Shown here in pieces: positions 1-10,899 of a stretch of DNA of 64,000 bases. The position numbers and the translations under genes were made by a program. Every line of letters starts with the position of its first letter. The stretch's first letter is position 1. The stretch comes from Cryptomeria japonica. Its lineage: Eukaryota; Streptophyta; Pinopsida; Cupressales; Cupressaceae. The notes below the pieces were generated by a model. It had not been told where the DNA came from. It saw only the letters and a list, made by a program, of their open reading frames with translations, and ran no database searches. The DNA lies in assembly GCF_030272615.1 (NCBI RefSeq), contig NC_081414.1:811743069-811807068 (forward strand). The letters run 5' to 3'.

Positions 1-349
1 AAACTAATTAAAATATTAAAAGATATATATTTTAGAAAATTCACTTATATATCTATTAAAGGGTGTTTTTAGATTTGAAAAAATATATTATTTATACGAG
101 TAGGAGTTGTTGAAACATCAAGTTTTTTAATTTTTAATTTTTTTGGGGAAATTACACCCAAAGTGGCATAAAATATACATTTAGTAGACACTTCCAATTG
201 GAAAAGTTGTGGTCTAGATATAACTTAGCTATAATGAGTATATATAGACCATATGTTTGACTAAAATTAACTTTTAGTCAGAATTATTTAAATTCACTTG
301 TGCTGATAAGTTAGCCTGAAACGTGACATAGTTTTGTGCTTTTACCCTG
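1..349. other. AT-rich DNA, no gene
   Basis: This stretch is strongly AT-rich and I see no coding potential. Recognisable similarity to the gypsy element on its right fades out near position 350. The left boundary of that element is therefore a truncation or old rearrangement, not an LTR. An open frame on the minus strand runs into this DNA (to 274), but its last 25 or so residues do not resemble reverse transcriptase. Confidence 0.5.
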
Positions 350-876
350 ATGTATCTTGAATTTGTACAAAGCCTCCAAGTGCCTTCTTTCTTGGGTACA
401 AGGACTATCTCTACAACACATGGGCTTAGAATTTTGCCAATCAGTCCCGATTCAAACAAATCTTCAATCTGCCTTGCCATTTCTACATTCTCGTCTGGAG
501 TGAGCTTGTAGGCTGCTTGTAGGGACCTTGGCATTCCATCTGAGATGATTCCTTGATGCTTATCAAGTAACTATTTTACTGCAGGGTCTATGTGCTTCTG
601 TTCACCAACTCTCTCTTTTGCAAACTGCTCTTTCCTTGTCACCTTGGGGCTAGGCATGAGGGCATAGCAAACTGCACCTTTCTCTGTAATCTCGTTTATG
701 AATTGTTTACCTTCTACCATCAACACTCTTGTATCCTTTCATTTTGATCCCATCCCTTCCTCTATCATAGATAAGAGTTCTATCACCTTACCATCCTTGG
801 TGATTGAGTAGGTGTTTCTCAACCCATCATGATGAGCCTTCAAGTCATAGTGCCATGGTCTCCCAAACAAGAGGTG
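350..876 (-). pseudogene. Gypsy reverse transcriptase N-terminal fragment (D1)
   Basis: The minus-strand frame 534-274 contains YKLTPDENVEMARQIEDLFE and KEGTWRLC, the N-terminal segment of a Ty3/gypsy reverse transcriptase, which binds the primer-template. The frame then leaves the family before the catalytic palm. Compared with D2, 20 codons are missing after MPRSL, an in-frame 60-bp deletion that removes the segment leading into the RT domain. The part from 535 to 876 is the protease-RT linker and contains stops. It cannot encode an active enzyme. Confidence 0.75.
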
Positions 877-1194
877 TCATGCATCCATTTTGGCTATGTC
901 AAATAGCAATCTATCCTTGTAAGATCCAATCTGAAACTCCAGCCAAGCCTGCTCTTCCACCAGTTCTTGCTGACCTTGGGTGAGCCATGAAACCTTATAG
1001 GGGTAAGGATGAGGCAACTTTCTAATCTTAAGCTTTTCTACCATCTCAAGTGATACAATTTTTTTAGTGCATCCGAAGTCTATCAAAACCTTCCATGTCT
1101 TTCCTCCTGCCTTGCAAGTGGTTTTAAAAAGAGATTTCCTTTGTGTAGGCTCCTTGTCAGGTACCTTCATGCTGGTTACAGCTCTCCTCATCAT
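877..1194 (-). pseudogene. Gypsy retropepsin-like protease fragment (D1)
   Basis: This 105-codon frame has the fold signature of an LTR-retrotransposon aspartic protease: KVLID followed by the active-site turn, then a hydrophobic strand and a basic stretch (KLPHPYPYKVSW). The active-site triplet reads D-F-G where the family has D-S-G or D-T-G. The D2 copy at 7235-7262 still encodes D-S-G-S-T. The protease would process the Gag-Pol polyprotein. It lies directly downstream of gag on the same strand, as expected. I regard it as a decayed copy. Confidence 0.7.
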
Positions 1195-1209
1195 CAGAGC
1201 CTCTCCCCT

Positions 1210-2370
1210 TTAAGGATAGCCATAGCTATCTGGAGCATTAATACTTTGATAGGTGTTTGCACTTGCCACACTTTGAGAATCATATTCCTGCGCCATATGC
1301 CCTTCTTGGTTGTAGTTGTAGCATGTAGGAGGTCCTCTACCTTGGGATCTTCCTCTAGAGGGTGGTCCTCTACCCTTAAAGCTCCCTCTTAGATTGTAGC
1401 CCCCTCCTTGGTTGTAACTACTCTCTCCTCTATTGCCTTCTTGGTTAGAGTCTCCCCGGTACCCAGCACCATTTCCTCTGCCTCTGAAAGGGCCTCTTCC
1501 TCCTCTTTGATGTCTCCCTTTACCACTGCCATTTTGATCCCGCCTTCTCTTCAACTTCTCCTGCACCTTGAGTGCCAACTGAAAGCACTTTTGGACTATC
1601 TCTGGGGTGTGGAGAATCAAGTCTTCTTGGATTGTAAACCTCAACCCATTGAAATATCTTGCCACCTTCTCATCTTCACTCTCTATCACCTTAGTCCTCA
1701 CACACAACTTCATGAACTCCTCGATATAGGAACTCACGTCCATCTCTTTGTGTTTCAAATTTTGTCTCCTCCTATGCAATTCAATATTGTAGTCCTTTGA
1801 GGCATAGGCTTCTTTCACCAAAGCCAGCATCTTCTTCCATGTAGCCATTATTCTCTTTCCCTCTTTCACCCTCTCATCTAGGATGAAATTACACCAAGTT
1901 AGTGCAGCTCCTTTCATTTTGGATTGAGCCATCTTTACCCTCTGGTGGTCTGGTATGTCTTCACTTTCAAAAAAATTGTCCAAGCAGTCTATCCACTCCA
2001 TCACTGTATCAGGCTCCATCTTGCCTACAAATATTGGCAGATCCATCTTCACATCCATTGGTCTTCTCTCCATAGACTTGACGAGTCTCATCAGGGGTCT
2101 CTCATTTGCAGGTACCTCTAGCTCTTCATGCAAAGGGATATCCTCTTCATCCCCTTCTTCTCCAAAGTCTCTCTCTCCCCTCTCCACTTTGTCCTTCAAC
2201 CAGTCCATCTCATTTCTCAAGGCCTGATTCTCAGCCCTAACTGCTCTGCTCTCTGCCCTCTACTTCTTCACTAGGACATTCAACTCTGCATTGATCATTC
2301 TTGAAAGTGCCTCATGGGATCCTTCTTCTTTCGATATATTGTCTTCTCCTTCTTTCCAAAGAACACTCCT
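1210..2370 (-). pseudogene. Gypsy Gag fragment with degenerate zinc knuckle (D1)
   Basis: The main frame (2220-1210, 336 codons) is a Ty3/gypsy Gag. Residues about 60-180 match the retrotransposon gag fold, including FFESEDIPDH and KGAALTWCNFI. An Arg/Gly-rich RNA-binding tail follows, then one zinc knuckle near residue 300. The knuckle reads CYNYNQEGHMAQEY: the second and last Cys are Tyr, so zinc binding is probably lost. The natural N-terminus lies upstream, between 2220 and the PBS, where stops occur. Gag would form the cytoplasmic particle. Confidence 0.8.
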
Positions 2371-2373
2371 TTT

Positions 2374-2384
2374 CTCTGATACCA
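2374..2384 (-). promoter_or_regulatory. Primer-binding site, initiator-Met tRNA (D1)
   Basis: The plus strand reads CTCTGATACCA, so the minus strand reads TGGTATCAGAG, complementary to the 3' end of plant initiator-Met tRNA. It lies 2 bases from the LTR edge at 2387 and just upstream of gag, which orients the element on the minus strand. Confidence 0.85.
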
Positions 2385-2386
2385 CT

Positions 2387-3883
2387 TGATGCAGAGCCCT
2401 ACCCACACACCTAAGGACAAGCCCAAATAAGGTTAGACTAATGACCCCTCAAATGATCACAGGGGTCTTGCAAGGAAGGAATCCACACCTTGGATGAAAC
2501 TACAAACACATTCACTAGGCTTGGGCCTACTCAAGATGAGTAAAAGGCCTTAATTTCTCGAACAAGCCTTACCTGTAACTCCTACTCTTAGAGATTTTGG
2601 AAATGATCTATTCATGGCATCTAAAAACTATTCCAAACACTAGTTTTGTTTTTGGGCACCAATTCCTTGTACCTTCTTTGGAAATCTACCCCCTAGGCTT
2701 TTAGGCCTATTTTGCGATAGAATGGACATTAACTCAAAATTGTTCCACACACCCATACAAAAAATTTTCCATTTTAGACACCCTTTTGGAATTTGTACTG
2801 ATCCTTAAAGTGGTTTGGCCAGATCTACAATTACAAGGTTTGTTCCCTTTAGTGGCTAAGAGACCTAATTGGGGCAATTAGCCCTATTTTCCAAAGAAAC
2901 CCCCTTTACCGGTACACCAAATGAAAAACAAAATTTATGGGCAAGTGGAAAATAGTGAGAAACTTCTAATTCTAGGGTTGCATGCCTGAATCCACTACTA
3001 TGAAAACTTATGATGATTGTCCTAAATTGTGTCTTAGGTAGTCACATAGAGATGCCTACCTAATCTTGCTCCTTTCTCCACACAACAAAGTGTCCCCTAC
3101 AAAAAACCATGAAAAAACTAAATTAAAGAGGCTTATCCTGCATCCCTCAAAAGGAAGAGTCTTCTAATGGACTAGAATGCAAGATAAAGCCATTTTTGTT
3201 TAAAACCCTCTCCAAACCCTCACTTTCTGGGTTACAGTCAGAAAAATGGAGGGTTCTCTCTACTCCAAAACAATTAGAACCTCAAAACACCACCAAAACA
3301 AATATATTTCATCCCTATATCTACTCCATGGATGGTGGGATTCAAATAAATCCATACGGACACGTGCAACTCCTACAAACTCATAATTTCTAGGAAAACT
3401 GTAGTATTTTCTGTATTATTGCTTCACAAACTCCAATTACAACAACAAAAACCTTGGGAACCATGTCCACAAGGCTTTTAAAAATCTCCAACTATTTCCC
3501 AGTGAAATTGGAGTAGGTTGGAGCCATTGAAAGGCTTCCCCCAACCAATTTTGAAAATGTTGCACTTTGCACTCAAAAGTAGCATTTTTTCAATTTTGCA
3601 CAAAAAGTTGTCATATAGGCTAAGGTTGAAATCCACATAAATGGACCAACAAAACACACATGAAACATGTCTAAAAAGCCATGAAACAAAAATCTAAACC
3701 ATCTACTACCCCTATTGACCACATTGTACCAATTGGCTTTGAATTGCCTAATTTGTGACATGGGCTTACATGGTGGGGTTCATTTGCATACATGAAAAAC
3801 AAGACAATCTTAAGAAACCCTAATGATCCTAGTCTTCATCCTTAGGGTCATGAATATATTTTTGATGAGGTGCTCTTGCACCA
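2387..3883 (-). repeat. Gypsy LTR shared by D1 and D2
   Basis: This 1,497-bp LTR starts TGATGCAGAG and ends TTGCACCA on the plus strand, forming short imperfect terminal inverted repeats. It is colinear with the 1,516-bp LTR at 8621-10136. On its left lies the PBS of D1, and on its right lies the end of the D2 internal region. It is therefore the 3' LTR of D2 and the 5' LTR of D1 at once. Short frames inside it are not genes. Confidence 0.85.
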
Positions 3884-3900
3884 TACTTCCCGGGAGAAGA
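3884..3900 (-). promoter_or_regulatory. Possible polypurine tract region of D2
   Basis: Read on the minus strand, the bases just before the 3' LTR are CTCCCGGGAAGTA. The GGGAAG core is short for a polypurine tract. The position is right, but the sequence is weak, so this is placed mainly by context. Confidence 0.35.
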
Positions 3901-3929
3901 GATCTCAAGCCCACTTGAGATCAGAGTTT

Positions 3930-5496
3930 GTAAATTTGCACCATGATTAGATATTTGCTCACTTGTCATCCAAACCACCTCAGAATATGGTTTGTCTTGC
4001 CAAGCCACCTATTACTCAATGTACTCCTTGTTTCTTGTCTTCTTTGTGACTCTAGTGTCTAACACTTTGCTCAACTTAGGTGATTCATGCCTTAGGATGT
4101 CATTGTCTGCTGCAACCTACATTGGTTCTTCTTCTTCATTGTCATTGCATTTGAAAAGTGTAAGATCACACACATTAAAAATGGGTGATAGTCCCAGATC
4201 AGGAGGAAGTTGGATCTCATAGGCATGTTGTCCACACTTTTTCAATATCTGACATGGTCCAATTTTCCTTTGCATGAGTTTGGTGTATTTTCCTTTTGGG
4301 AGGCTCTCCTTCTTCAAATGTACCCATACCAAATCCCCAACATTAAACTGTATTTATCTCTTCTTCTTATCAGCATGAGCCTTATACCTCACTACATATT
4401 ATTAGAGATGAGACTTGACTTGGTCATGCACCTCTCTGATTGCTGATGCAAAAGCTTCACCGTCTGCACTAATAGGCTCTTCTTTGGGTAAATCTCTTAA
4501 CTCCGATACTCCCCTTGGATGGATGGCATATACAATCTGGAAAGGAGACATCCCGATACTCCTATTTATGGTGTCATTGTATGAGAATTCTGCCTGTGAC
4601 AAAATCTTGTCCCACTTCTCTCCATGTTCCCTTGTCAAACACCTTAATAGGTTTCCCAATGAACTATTGACAACTTCAATTTGGCCATCTATTTGAGGAT
4701 GGTAGGCTGATGAGAAAGCTAGGTTAGTCCCCAACTTCTTCCAAAGGGTCCTCCAAAAGTGACCCATGAACTTCAAATCTTTGTCTTAAATAATGTTTAT
4801 GGGCAATCCATGTATCCTGACTATCTCTTTGAAGAATACGTCGGCAACATATGATGCATCACAAGAGGTCTTACATGGCAAGAAATGAGCCATTTTACTA
4901 AACCTATCCACCACTACAAAGACACTATCAAATCCTCTCCTTGTCCTAGGTAGACCCAACACAAAGTCCATACTTATGCTCTCCCATTGCCTAGAAGGAA
5001 TGGGTAAGGGCTTATACAAACCTGAATTTGTAGAATTCCCCTTGTCTTTTTGATATATGACACATGTCTCCACAAACTTCCTTACATCTGCTTGCAATTT
5101 AGGCCAAAAATAATGTCTCTTCACAAGGTCTAGGGTCTTGTGAATGCCAAAATGACCTATCATAGCTCCATAATGCTTTTCCCTAATAATATTCAACCTC
5201 ATGAAACTTTTAGGAATACACAACTGCACTCTTTTGAACAATAATCCATCTTGTATCAGGAATTCAAAAAACTCAATATGGTATCTCTCACCAAAGGTTT
5301 CACATAACTTGTATATCTCTCCAAAGTCTTCATAAGCATCATACATACTCTTCAAGGAATCAATACCAACACTCTCCATCTTTATTTGGTTGATAGTCAA
5401 GACCCTCTTGGTCAAAGCATCTGCACCTTTGTTCTTGACTCCCTTCTTGTGTTTGCGGGTGAATGTGAAGGCTTGCAGGGTCTCTACCCACTTCAT
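3930..5496 (-). pseudogene. Gypsy integrase with chromodomain-like C-terminus (D2)
   Basis: The first frame (5496-4786) begins with the end of RNase H. An H-H-C-C zinc-binding motif follows, with the second Cys changed to Tyr (CVIYQ). The integrase core then appears: MDFVLGLP and VVVDRFSKMAHF. A single in-frame stop near 4786 separates it from frame 4776-4402, which holds AYHPQIDGQIE with the catalytic Glu. Frame 4332-4117 is the usual VWVHLKKE and ISPIFNV-type tail (here LSPIFNV). Beyond a further stop, LDTRVTKKTRNKEYIE and later a tryptophan in EVVWM resemble a chromodomain. That tail suggests a chromovirus. Integrase would insert the cDNA, and this copy is dead. Confidence 0.75.
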
Positions 5497-5499
5497 GTT

Positions 5500-5883
5500 T
5501 CAGTGGTTTAACTTTCCTTGGTTTTTTATGAAACTGGGTGCCTGATTATTAGTAAAAACTATAAACTCCTTAGGTAGTAAATAGTGCCTCCACTTCTTCA
5601 AAGACTGTACTATAGCAAACATCTCCATGTCATAAAATGAGTATCTTTTCTTGGCATCATTTAGGTTTTCACTGAAAAAAGCAATAGGCCTTGCTTCCTG
5701 ACTACGAACTGCTCCAATAGTCATGTGGCTTGCATCATGTTCCACTTGAAATATCTTATTGAAGTCTGGTAAGGCAAGGACTGGTTGTTCTGTAACCTTC
5801 TTCTTCAATGTCTCAAATGAATCATCTGCCTCTTTGGTCCAACTTAACCTCCACTTTTGTCCTCCCTTTATGGTGTCAAGCAT
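5500..5883 (-). pseudogene. Gypsy RNase H domain (D2)
   Basis: This 127-codon frame contains the gypsy-type RNase H signatures: LALPDFNKIFQVEHDAS, RPIAFFSENLN, then YSFYDMEMFAIV and KKWRHYLLP. The strand that normally carries the third acidic residue (TDH) reads TNN here, so one metal ligand appears lost. The enzyme would remove RNA from the RNA-DNA hybrid during reverse transcription. The stretch 5884-6063 between this frame and RT continues the connection domain with frameshifts. Confidence 0.8.
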
Positions 5884-6063
5884 GGGTGCACAAACATGAC
5901 TAAATCCTCTTATGAACTTCCTATAGAAAGTTTCTAAACCATGGAAGGTTCAGACATCATTCATAGTTCTAGGTGTAGGCCAAGACAGTATAGCACTCAC
6001 CTTCTCTTGGTGCATTTTCAACTCACCTTGTGAGATTACAAAACCCAAGTAGATGATCTCCTC

Positions 6064-6747
6064 CTACATGAAAAAACACTTATCCAAATGGATCATTAGT
6101 TTCTCTTCATGTAACCTCATGAGAACCATATCTATGTGTTTGAGGTTCTCTTCTCTTGTGTGACTGAAGATAAAGATATCACCTAGGTATACTATGACAA
6201 ATTTTCCTATGGATTCCACCAAGATTTCATTCATTAACCTCATAAAGGTACTAGGGGCATTGGACAACCCAAATGGCATGACCTTCAACTCATATAACCC
6301 CTCATTCATTTTAAAATATTTTTTCCATTCATCCCCTAGCCTTATTCTAATTTGATGGTATCCACTTTTTAGATCCATTTTTGTAAAATACTTAGCACTC
6401 CCTAAGCAATCAAGTAAATCCTCTATTCTAGGGATTGGGAACCTATACCTTATGGTTATCTTGTTGATGGCTCTTGAGTCTATACAAAGCCTCCAAGTGC
6501 CTTCTTTATTATGTGCAAGGAGTACCGGTACTGCATATGGGCTTAGACTTTTGCCAATTAGTCCTGATTCAAGCAACTCTTCAAACTGCCTTTCCATATC
6601 TACATTTTGGTCTAGAGTGAGCTTGTAGGTTGCTTTGTTTGGGAGAGTAGATGTAGGGATCAGATCTATGCAATGACTGATGTCCCTCACCGGTGGTAGG
6701 GACCTTGGCATTCCATCTGAGATGATGCCTTGATGCTTATCAAGCAA
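6064..6747 (-). pseudogene. Gypsy reverse transcriptase (D2)
   Basis: This 227-codon frame is a Ty3/gypsy reverse transcriptase. Visible blocks in order are GTWRLCIDSRAINKIT, FPIPRIEDLLD, FTKMDLKSGYHQIRI, MPFGLSNAPSTFMRLMN and VIVYLGDIFIFS. The last block normally carries two Asp (for example FDD). Here the first is Gly (YLGD), so catalysis should be abolished even though the rest of the domain is open. The RT frame ends before the connection domain. The start codon shown is only the first Met, because in the intact element the protein is cut from a polyprotein. Confidence 0.85.
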
Positions 6748-6777
6748 TTGTTTGACTGTAGGGTCTATGTGCTTCTA

Positions 6778-7320
6778 TCATCCTTCTCTCTCTTCTACAA
6801 AATACTCTTTCCTTGTCACCTTGGGGCTAGGAATGAGGGCATAGCAAAATGCACCTTTCTCTGCAATCTCCTTTATGAATTGTTTACCTTCTACCATCAG
6901 CACTCTTGTATTCTTCCCTTTTGATCCCATCTCTTCCTCTATCAGAGGTAAGATTTCTATCACCTTACCATCCTTGCTGATTGAGTAGGTGTTTCTCAAC
7001 CCATCATGATGAGCCTTCAAGTCATACTACCATGGTCTCCCAAACAAGATATGGCATGCATCTATTTTGGCTATGTCAAATAGCAATCTATCCTTGTAAG
7101 ATCCAAACTGAAACTCCACCCAAGCCTTCTCTTCCACCACTGCTTGCTAACCTTGGGTGAGCCATAAAACCTTATAGGGGTAAGGATGAGGAATCTTTCT
7201 AAGCTTAAGCTTTTCTACCATCTCAAGTCATATAAAATTTTTAGTGGATCCGGAGTCTATTAGAACCTTGCATACCTTTCCTCTTGCCTTGCAAGTGGGT
7301 TTGAAAAGATATTTCCTTTG
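6778..7320 (-). pseudogene. Gypsy protease and protease-RT linker (D2)
   Basis: Frame 7020-6778 (GLRNTYSISKDGKVIEILPL, then VTRKEYFVEE) is the linker seen between protease and RT in this family. Upstream, around 7262-7235, the minus strand encodes V-L-I-D-S-G-S-T-K-N-F, an intact retropepsin active site. Stops between 7020 and 7320 break the protease frame. The same region in D1 is still open (877-1194) but has lost the active-site Ser, so the two copies have decayed independently. Confidence 0.65.
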
Positions 7321-7329
7321 TGTAGGCTC

Positions 7330-8600
7330 CTTGTTAGGTACCTTCATGTTGGTTACTTCTCTCCTCATCATCAGAGCCTCTCCTCTTTTAGTTTAGCCAT
7401 AGCTATCAGAAGCATTAATACTTTGACAGGTGTTTGGACTTGCCACACTTTGACAATCAGATTCCTCCACCAAATTGCTTCTCCTTTCTCCCATGGAGCT
7501 AAAATCCTTCTCCAGAAACCTATTGGCCATATGCCCTTCTTGGTTGCAGTTCTAGCACCTAGGAGGTCCTCTGCCTTGGGAACTTCCTCTAGAGGGTGGT
7601 CTTCTACCCCTAAAGCTCCCTCTAGGGTTGTAGCCCCCTCCTTGGTTGTAATTTCTCTCTCCTCTATGGCCTTCTTGGTTAGAGTCTCCCTAGTATCCAA
7701 AACCATTTCCTCTACCTCTGAAAGGGCCTCTTCCTCCTCTTTGATGTCTCCCTTTACCTCTTCCATTTTGATCCTGCCTTCTCTTCAACTTCTCCTCCAC
7801 CTTGAGTGCCAATTGAAATCACTTTTGGACTGTCTTCGGGGTGTGGAGATTCAAGTCTTCCTAGATTGTAAACCTCAACCCATTGAGATATCTTTCCACC
7901 TTCTCATCTTCACTCTCTTTTACCTTATTCCTCACACACAACTTCATGAACTTCTTGGTATAGGAACTCACATCCATCTCCTTTTGTTTCAAATTTTATC
8001 TCCTCCTATGCAATTGGATACTGTAGTCCATTGAGAAATAGGCTTCTTTCACCAAAGCCATCATCTTCTTCCATGTAGCCACTCTTCTCTTTCCCTCTTT
8101 CACCCTCTCATCTTGGATGAAATTACACCAAGTCAATGCAGCTCCTTTCATTTTGGCTTGAGCCATCTTCACACTTCGGTGGTCTGGTATGTCTTCACTT
8201 TCAAAAAAATTGTCCAAGGAGTCTATCCACTCCATCACTGTATCAAGCTCCATCTTACCTACAAATACTGGCAGATCCATCCTCACATCCATTGTTCTTC
8301 TCTCCATGGACTGGAGGACACTCATCAAGGGTCTCTAGTCTGTAGGTACCTCTAGCTCTTCCTACATAGGGATCTTCTCTTCATCCCCTTCTTCTCTAGA
8401 GTTTCTCTCTCCCCTCTGCACTATGTCCTTCAACTGGTCCATCTCATTTATCAAGGCCCGATTCTCATCCCTGACTACTCTGCTCTTTGGCATCTGCTTC
8501 TTCACTAGGACATTCAACTCTGCTTTGGCTATTCTTGAAGGTGCATCATGGGATCCTTCTTCTTCCAACATCTTGTCTTCTCTTCTTGTCTAAAGAACTC
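7330..8600 (-). pseudogene. Gypsy Gag (D2)
   Basis: Gag is split over several frames. 8571-8362 is the N-terminus, rich in charge, beginning 37 bases after the PBS. 8328-7996 is the gag core with FFESEDIPDH and KGAALTWCNFIQDE. The rest, to 7330, has stops in the true frame. Near 7556-7515 the zinc knuckle reads C-stop-N-C-N-Q-E-G-H with the last Cys lost. The long open frames seen at 7371-7766 on the minus strand and 7318-8034 on the plus strand are out of the gag frame and are shadows. Confidence 0.75.
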
Positions 8601-8606
8601 TCCTTT

Positions 8607-8618
8607 GCTCTGATACCA
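8607..8618 (-). promoter_or_regulatory. Primer-binding site, initiator-Met tRNA (D2)
   Basis: The minus strand reads TGGTATCAGAGC, a 12-base complement to the 3' end of initiator-Met tRNA. It lies 2 bases from the 5' LTR of D2. Confidence 0.9.
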
Positions 8619-8620
8619 CT

Positions 8621-10136
8621 TGATGCAGAGCCCTACCCACAGACCTAAGGACAAGCCCAAACAATGTTAGACTAATTACCCATCAAATGATCACAAGGGT
8701 CCTGGAAGGAAGGACTCCACACCTTGGATGAAACTACACTCACATTCACTAGAATTGGGCCTACTCAAGATGAGTAAAAGGCCTTACTTTCTCAAACAAG
8801 CCTTATCGGTAACTCCTATTCTTATTTATTTTGGAAATGATCCAGTCATGATGTCTAAGAACTATTCCAAACACTAGTTTTGGCTTTGGGCACCAATTCC
8901 TTGTACCTTATTTGCAAATCTACCCCCTAGGCTTGTAGCCCTATTTTGTGATAGAATGGACCATAACTCAAATATGTTCCACACACCCATACAAAAAAAT
9001 ATCCATTTCAAACACCCTTTTGGAAGTTGTACTGATCCACAAAATGGTTTGGCCAGATCTGCAATTACACGGTATGTTTCCTTTAGTGTCTAAGATATCT
9101 AATAGTGGCAATTAGCCCTATTTTCCAAAGAAACCCCCTTTACAAGTACACCAAATGAATAATAAAATTTATGGGCATGTGGGGGATAGTGAGAAACGTT
9201 TAATTCTAGGGTTGCATGCCTGGAATCCACTGCTATGACAACTTATGATGATTGTCCTAAATTGTGTCCTAGGTAGTCACATATAGATGCCTACCTAATC
9301 TTGCTCCTTTCTCCACACAAAAAAGTTTCCCCTGCAATAAACCATGAAAACACTAAATTATAGAGGATTATCCTATAGCCCTCCAAAGGAAGAGTCTTCT
9401 AATGGACTAGAATGCAAGATAAAGCCATTTTTGTTCAAAACCCTCTCCAAATCCTCAGTTTGTGGGTTACAGTCAGAAAAATGGAGGGTTATCTTTACTC
9501 AGGAACAATTAGGTCCTCACACCACCACCAAAATAAATATATTTCATCCCTCTATCTACTCCATGGATGGTGGGATTCAAATAAATCCGTACAGGCACGT
9601 GCAACTCCTGCAAATTTTGAATTTCTGGGAAAACTAAAGTATTTTGTGTATTATTGCTTCACAAACTCCAATTACAATAGCACCAACCTTGGCAGCCATG
9701 TCCACAAGGCTTATACAACTCTCCAATGGTTTCCCACCAAACTTGGAGTAGGTTGGATCCATGTAAAGGCTTCGCCTGACCAATTTTCAAAAAGTTGCAC
9801 TTTTGCACTCAAAAGTTGCATTTTACAAAAGTTGCATTTTTGCAATTTTGCACAAAAAGTTGTCATATAGGCTAAGGTTGGAAATCCACATACATGAATC
9901 AACCAAAAACACATGAAACATGTCTTAAAATCTATAAAAAAAAAATCTAAACCATCTAGTACCCCTATTGACCACATTGTCCCAATTGGCTTCAAATTGC
10001 CTAATTGGTGGCATGGGCTTACATGGTTGGGTTTATTTGCATACATGAAACACAAGACACTATTAAGACACCCTAACGATCCTAGTCTTCATCCTTAGAG
10101 TCATGAATATCTTGTTTATGAGGTGCTCCTACACCA
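8621..10136 (-). repeat. 5' LTR of gypsy element D2
   Basis: This LTR starts TGATGCAGAG and ends CTACACCA on the plus strand. It is colinear over its whole length with the LTR at 2387-3883, with scattered substitutions and small indels. The open frames 9344-9637, 9412-9870 and 9711-10055 lie inside it and are not genes. Its right edge abuts copia reverse-transcriptase sequence. Confidence 0.85.
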
Positions 10137-10865
10137 GAAGCCTTTCATACCATGCTCTAGGTGCCTTCTTTAATCCATATAAAGCCTTATGCAATCTACA
10201 CACCATGTCTTTCTCATCAATAAAAGCATAACCATCTGGTTTCTCTATGTATACCTCTTCTTCCAATATCCCATTCAAAAATGCAGACTTAACATTCATC
10301 TGATATACCTTGAACTTCTTATGGGCTGCAAATGCAGTAAAGTTCTGACACCTTCGAGTCTTGCTACCGGTGCAAAAGTTTTGCCATAATCTTCTCCTTC
10401 TTGTGCATAACCCTTGCAAACTAATCTATCCTTGTTGTGAACTACAATGCAATCTTCATTTAACTTGTTCTTGTATACCCATTTAGTACCTATAAAAATT
10501 TAATTTACCAGTTAGGGTACTAGGGTCCAAGAGTTATTCTTCTCAATTTGATCCAATTCCTCCTCCATATCTTTAACCCAATGAGCATCACCAAATTCCT
10601 CCTTAGCAGTTCTTGGTTCAATGGTTGAGATCATGCAATAATTATCTCCAATTCTTCTTCTGGTTAGTACTCGAGCAACCTTATCTCCAATAATCTTAGG
10701 ATTGTGATTCAGTCTCACATATCTAGGAATAGCATGATCATTATCTCTAGGTTTGACTTCTTCTTTGTCATCATCCTCTTCTGAACTTATTTGTTTCAGT
10801 TGAACAAGTGCATCAAAAGTTGCTTTGCCGGTTCCATATTTCATAGTTTCTGGTTCCAAAAACAA
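10137..10865 (-). pseudogene. Copia reverse transcriptase N-terminal half (B)
   Basis: Frame 10865-10512 holds the RT entry region: CMISTIEPRTAKEEFGDAHW followed by EEELDQIEKNNSWTLVP. After a frameshift, frame 10419-10137 has [20 protein letters not shown] and [17 protein letters not shown]. The conserved YQMDVKSAF has Asn in place of the catalytic Asp, and the YVDD block is missing because gypsy D starts at 10136. The enzyme would copy retrotransposon RNA. This copy cannot. Confidence 0.85.
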
Positions 10866-10899
10866 AATGCAAGGATCTTCATCCTTTTTCTCTGAACTG

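Larger units (their letters stand above)
350..2386 (-). mobile_element. Ty3/gypsy element D1, partial internal region
   Basis: This is a second, partial internal region of the same gypsy family as D2. On the minus strand it reads PBS, gag, protease, then the first part of reverse transcriptase, and stops near position 350. It shares its only LTR (2387-3883) with D2, so the two copies are head to tail. Compared with D2 it is colinear throughout, with substitutions and one 60-bp in-frame deletion. It has no LTR of its own on the left, so I infer truncation after an LTR-LTR recombination or a tandem insertion. Confidence 0.75.
2387..10136 (-). mobile_element. Ty3/gypsy chromovirus-type element D2, full length but decayed
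   Basis: On the minus strand the order is 5' LTR (8621-10136), PBS, gag, protease, reverse transcriptase, RNase H, integrase with a chromodomain-like tail, and 3' LTR (2387-3883). That order defines Ty3/gypsy. Every domain has stops or frameshifts, and the RT active site is altered. Its right edge lies inside the reverse transcriptase of copia element B, so D inserted into B. No target duplication can be tested because the left edge continues into a second internal region, D1. Confidence 0.85.

Noticed and set aside
2374-2384. tRNA gene end (CTCTGATACCA)
   Set aside because: No cloverleaf lies upstream. The 11 bases are the PBS complement to initiator-Met tRNA, as at six other sites in the window.
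7371-7766. 131-codon minus-strand ORF in gag
   Set aside because: It is out of phase with the gag frame defined by the D1 copy; its Glu-rich composition is a frame shadow of the Gly/Arg-rich tail.
7318-8034. 238-codon plus-strand ORF
   Set aside because: It is antisense to gypsy gag, and the Gag motifs are on the minus strand. The same antisense frame occurs in the D1 copy.
9344-10098. Several ORFs on both strands
   Set aside because: They lie wholly inside the gypsy LTR and are not preserved in the other LTR copy.
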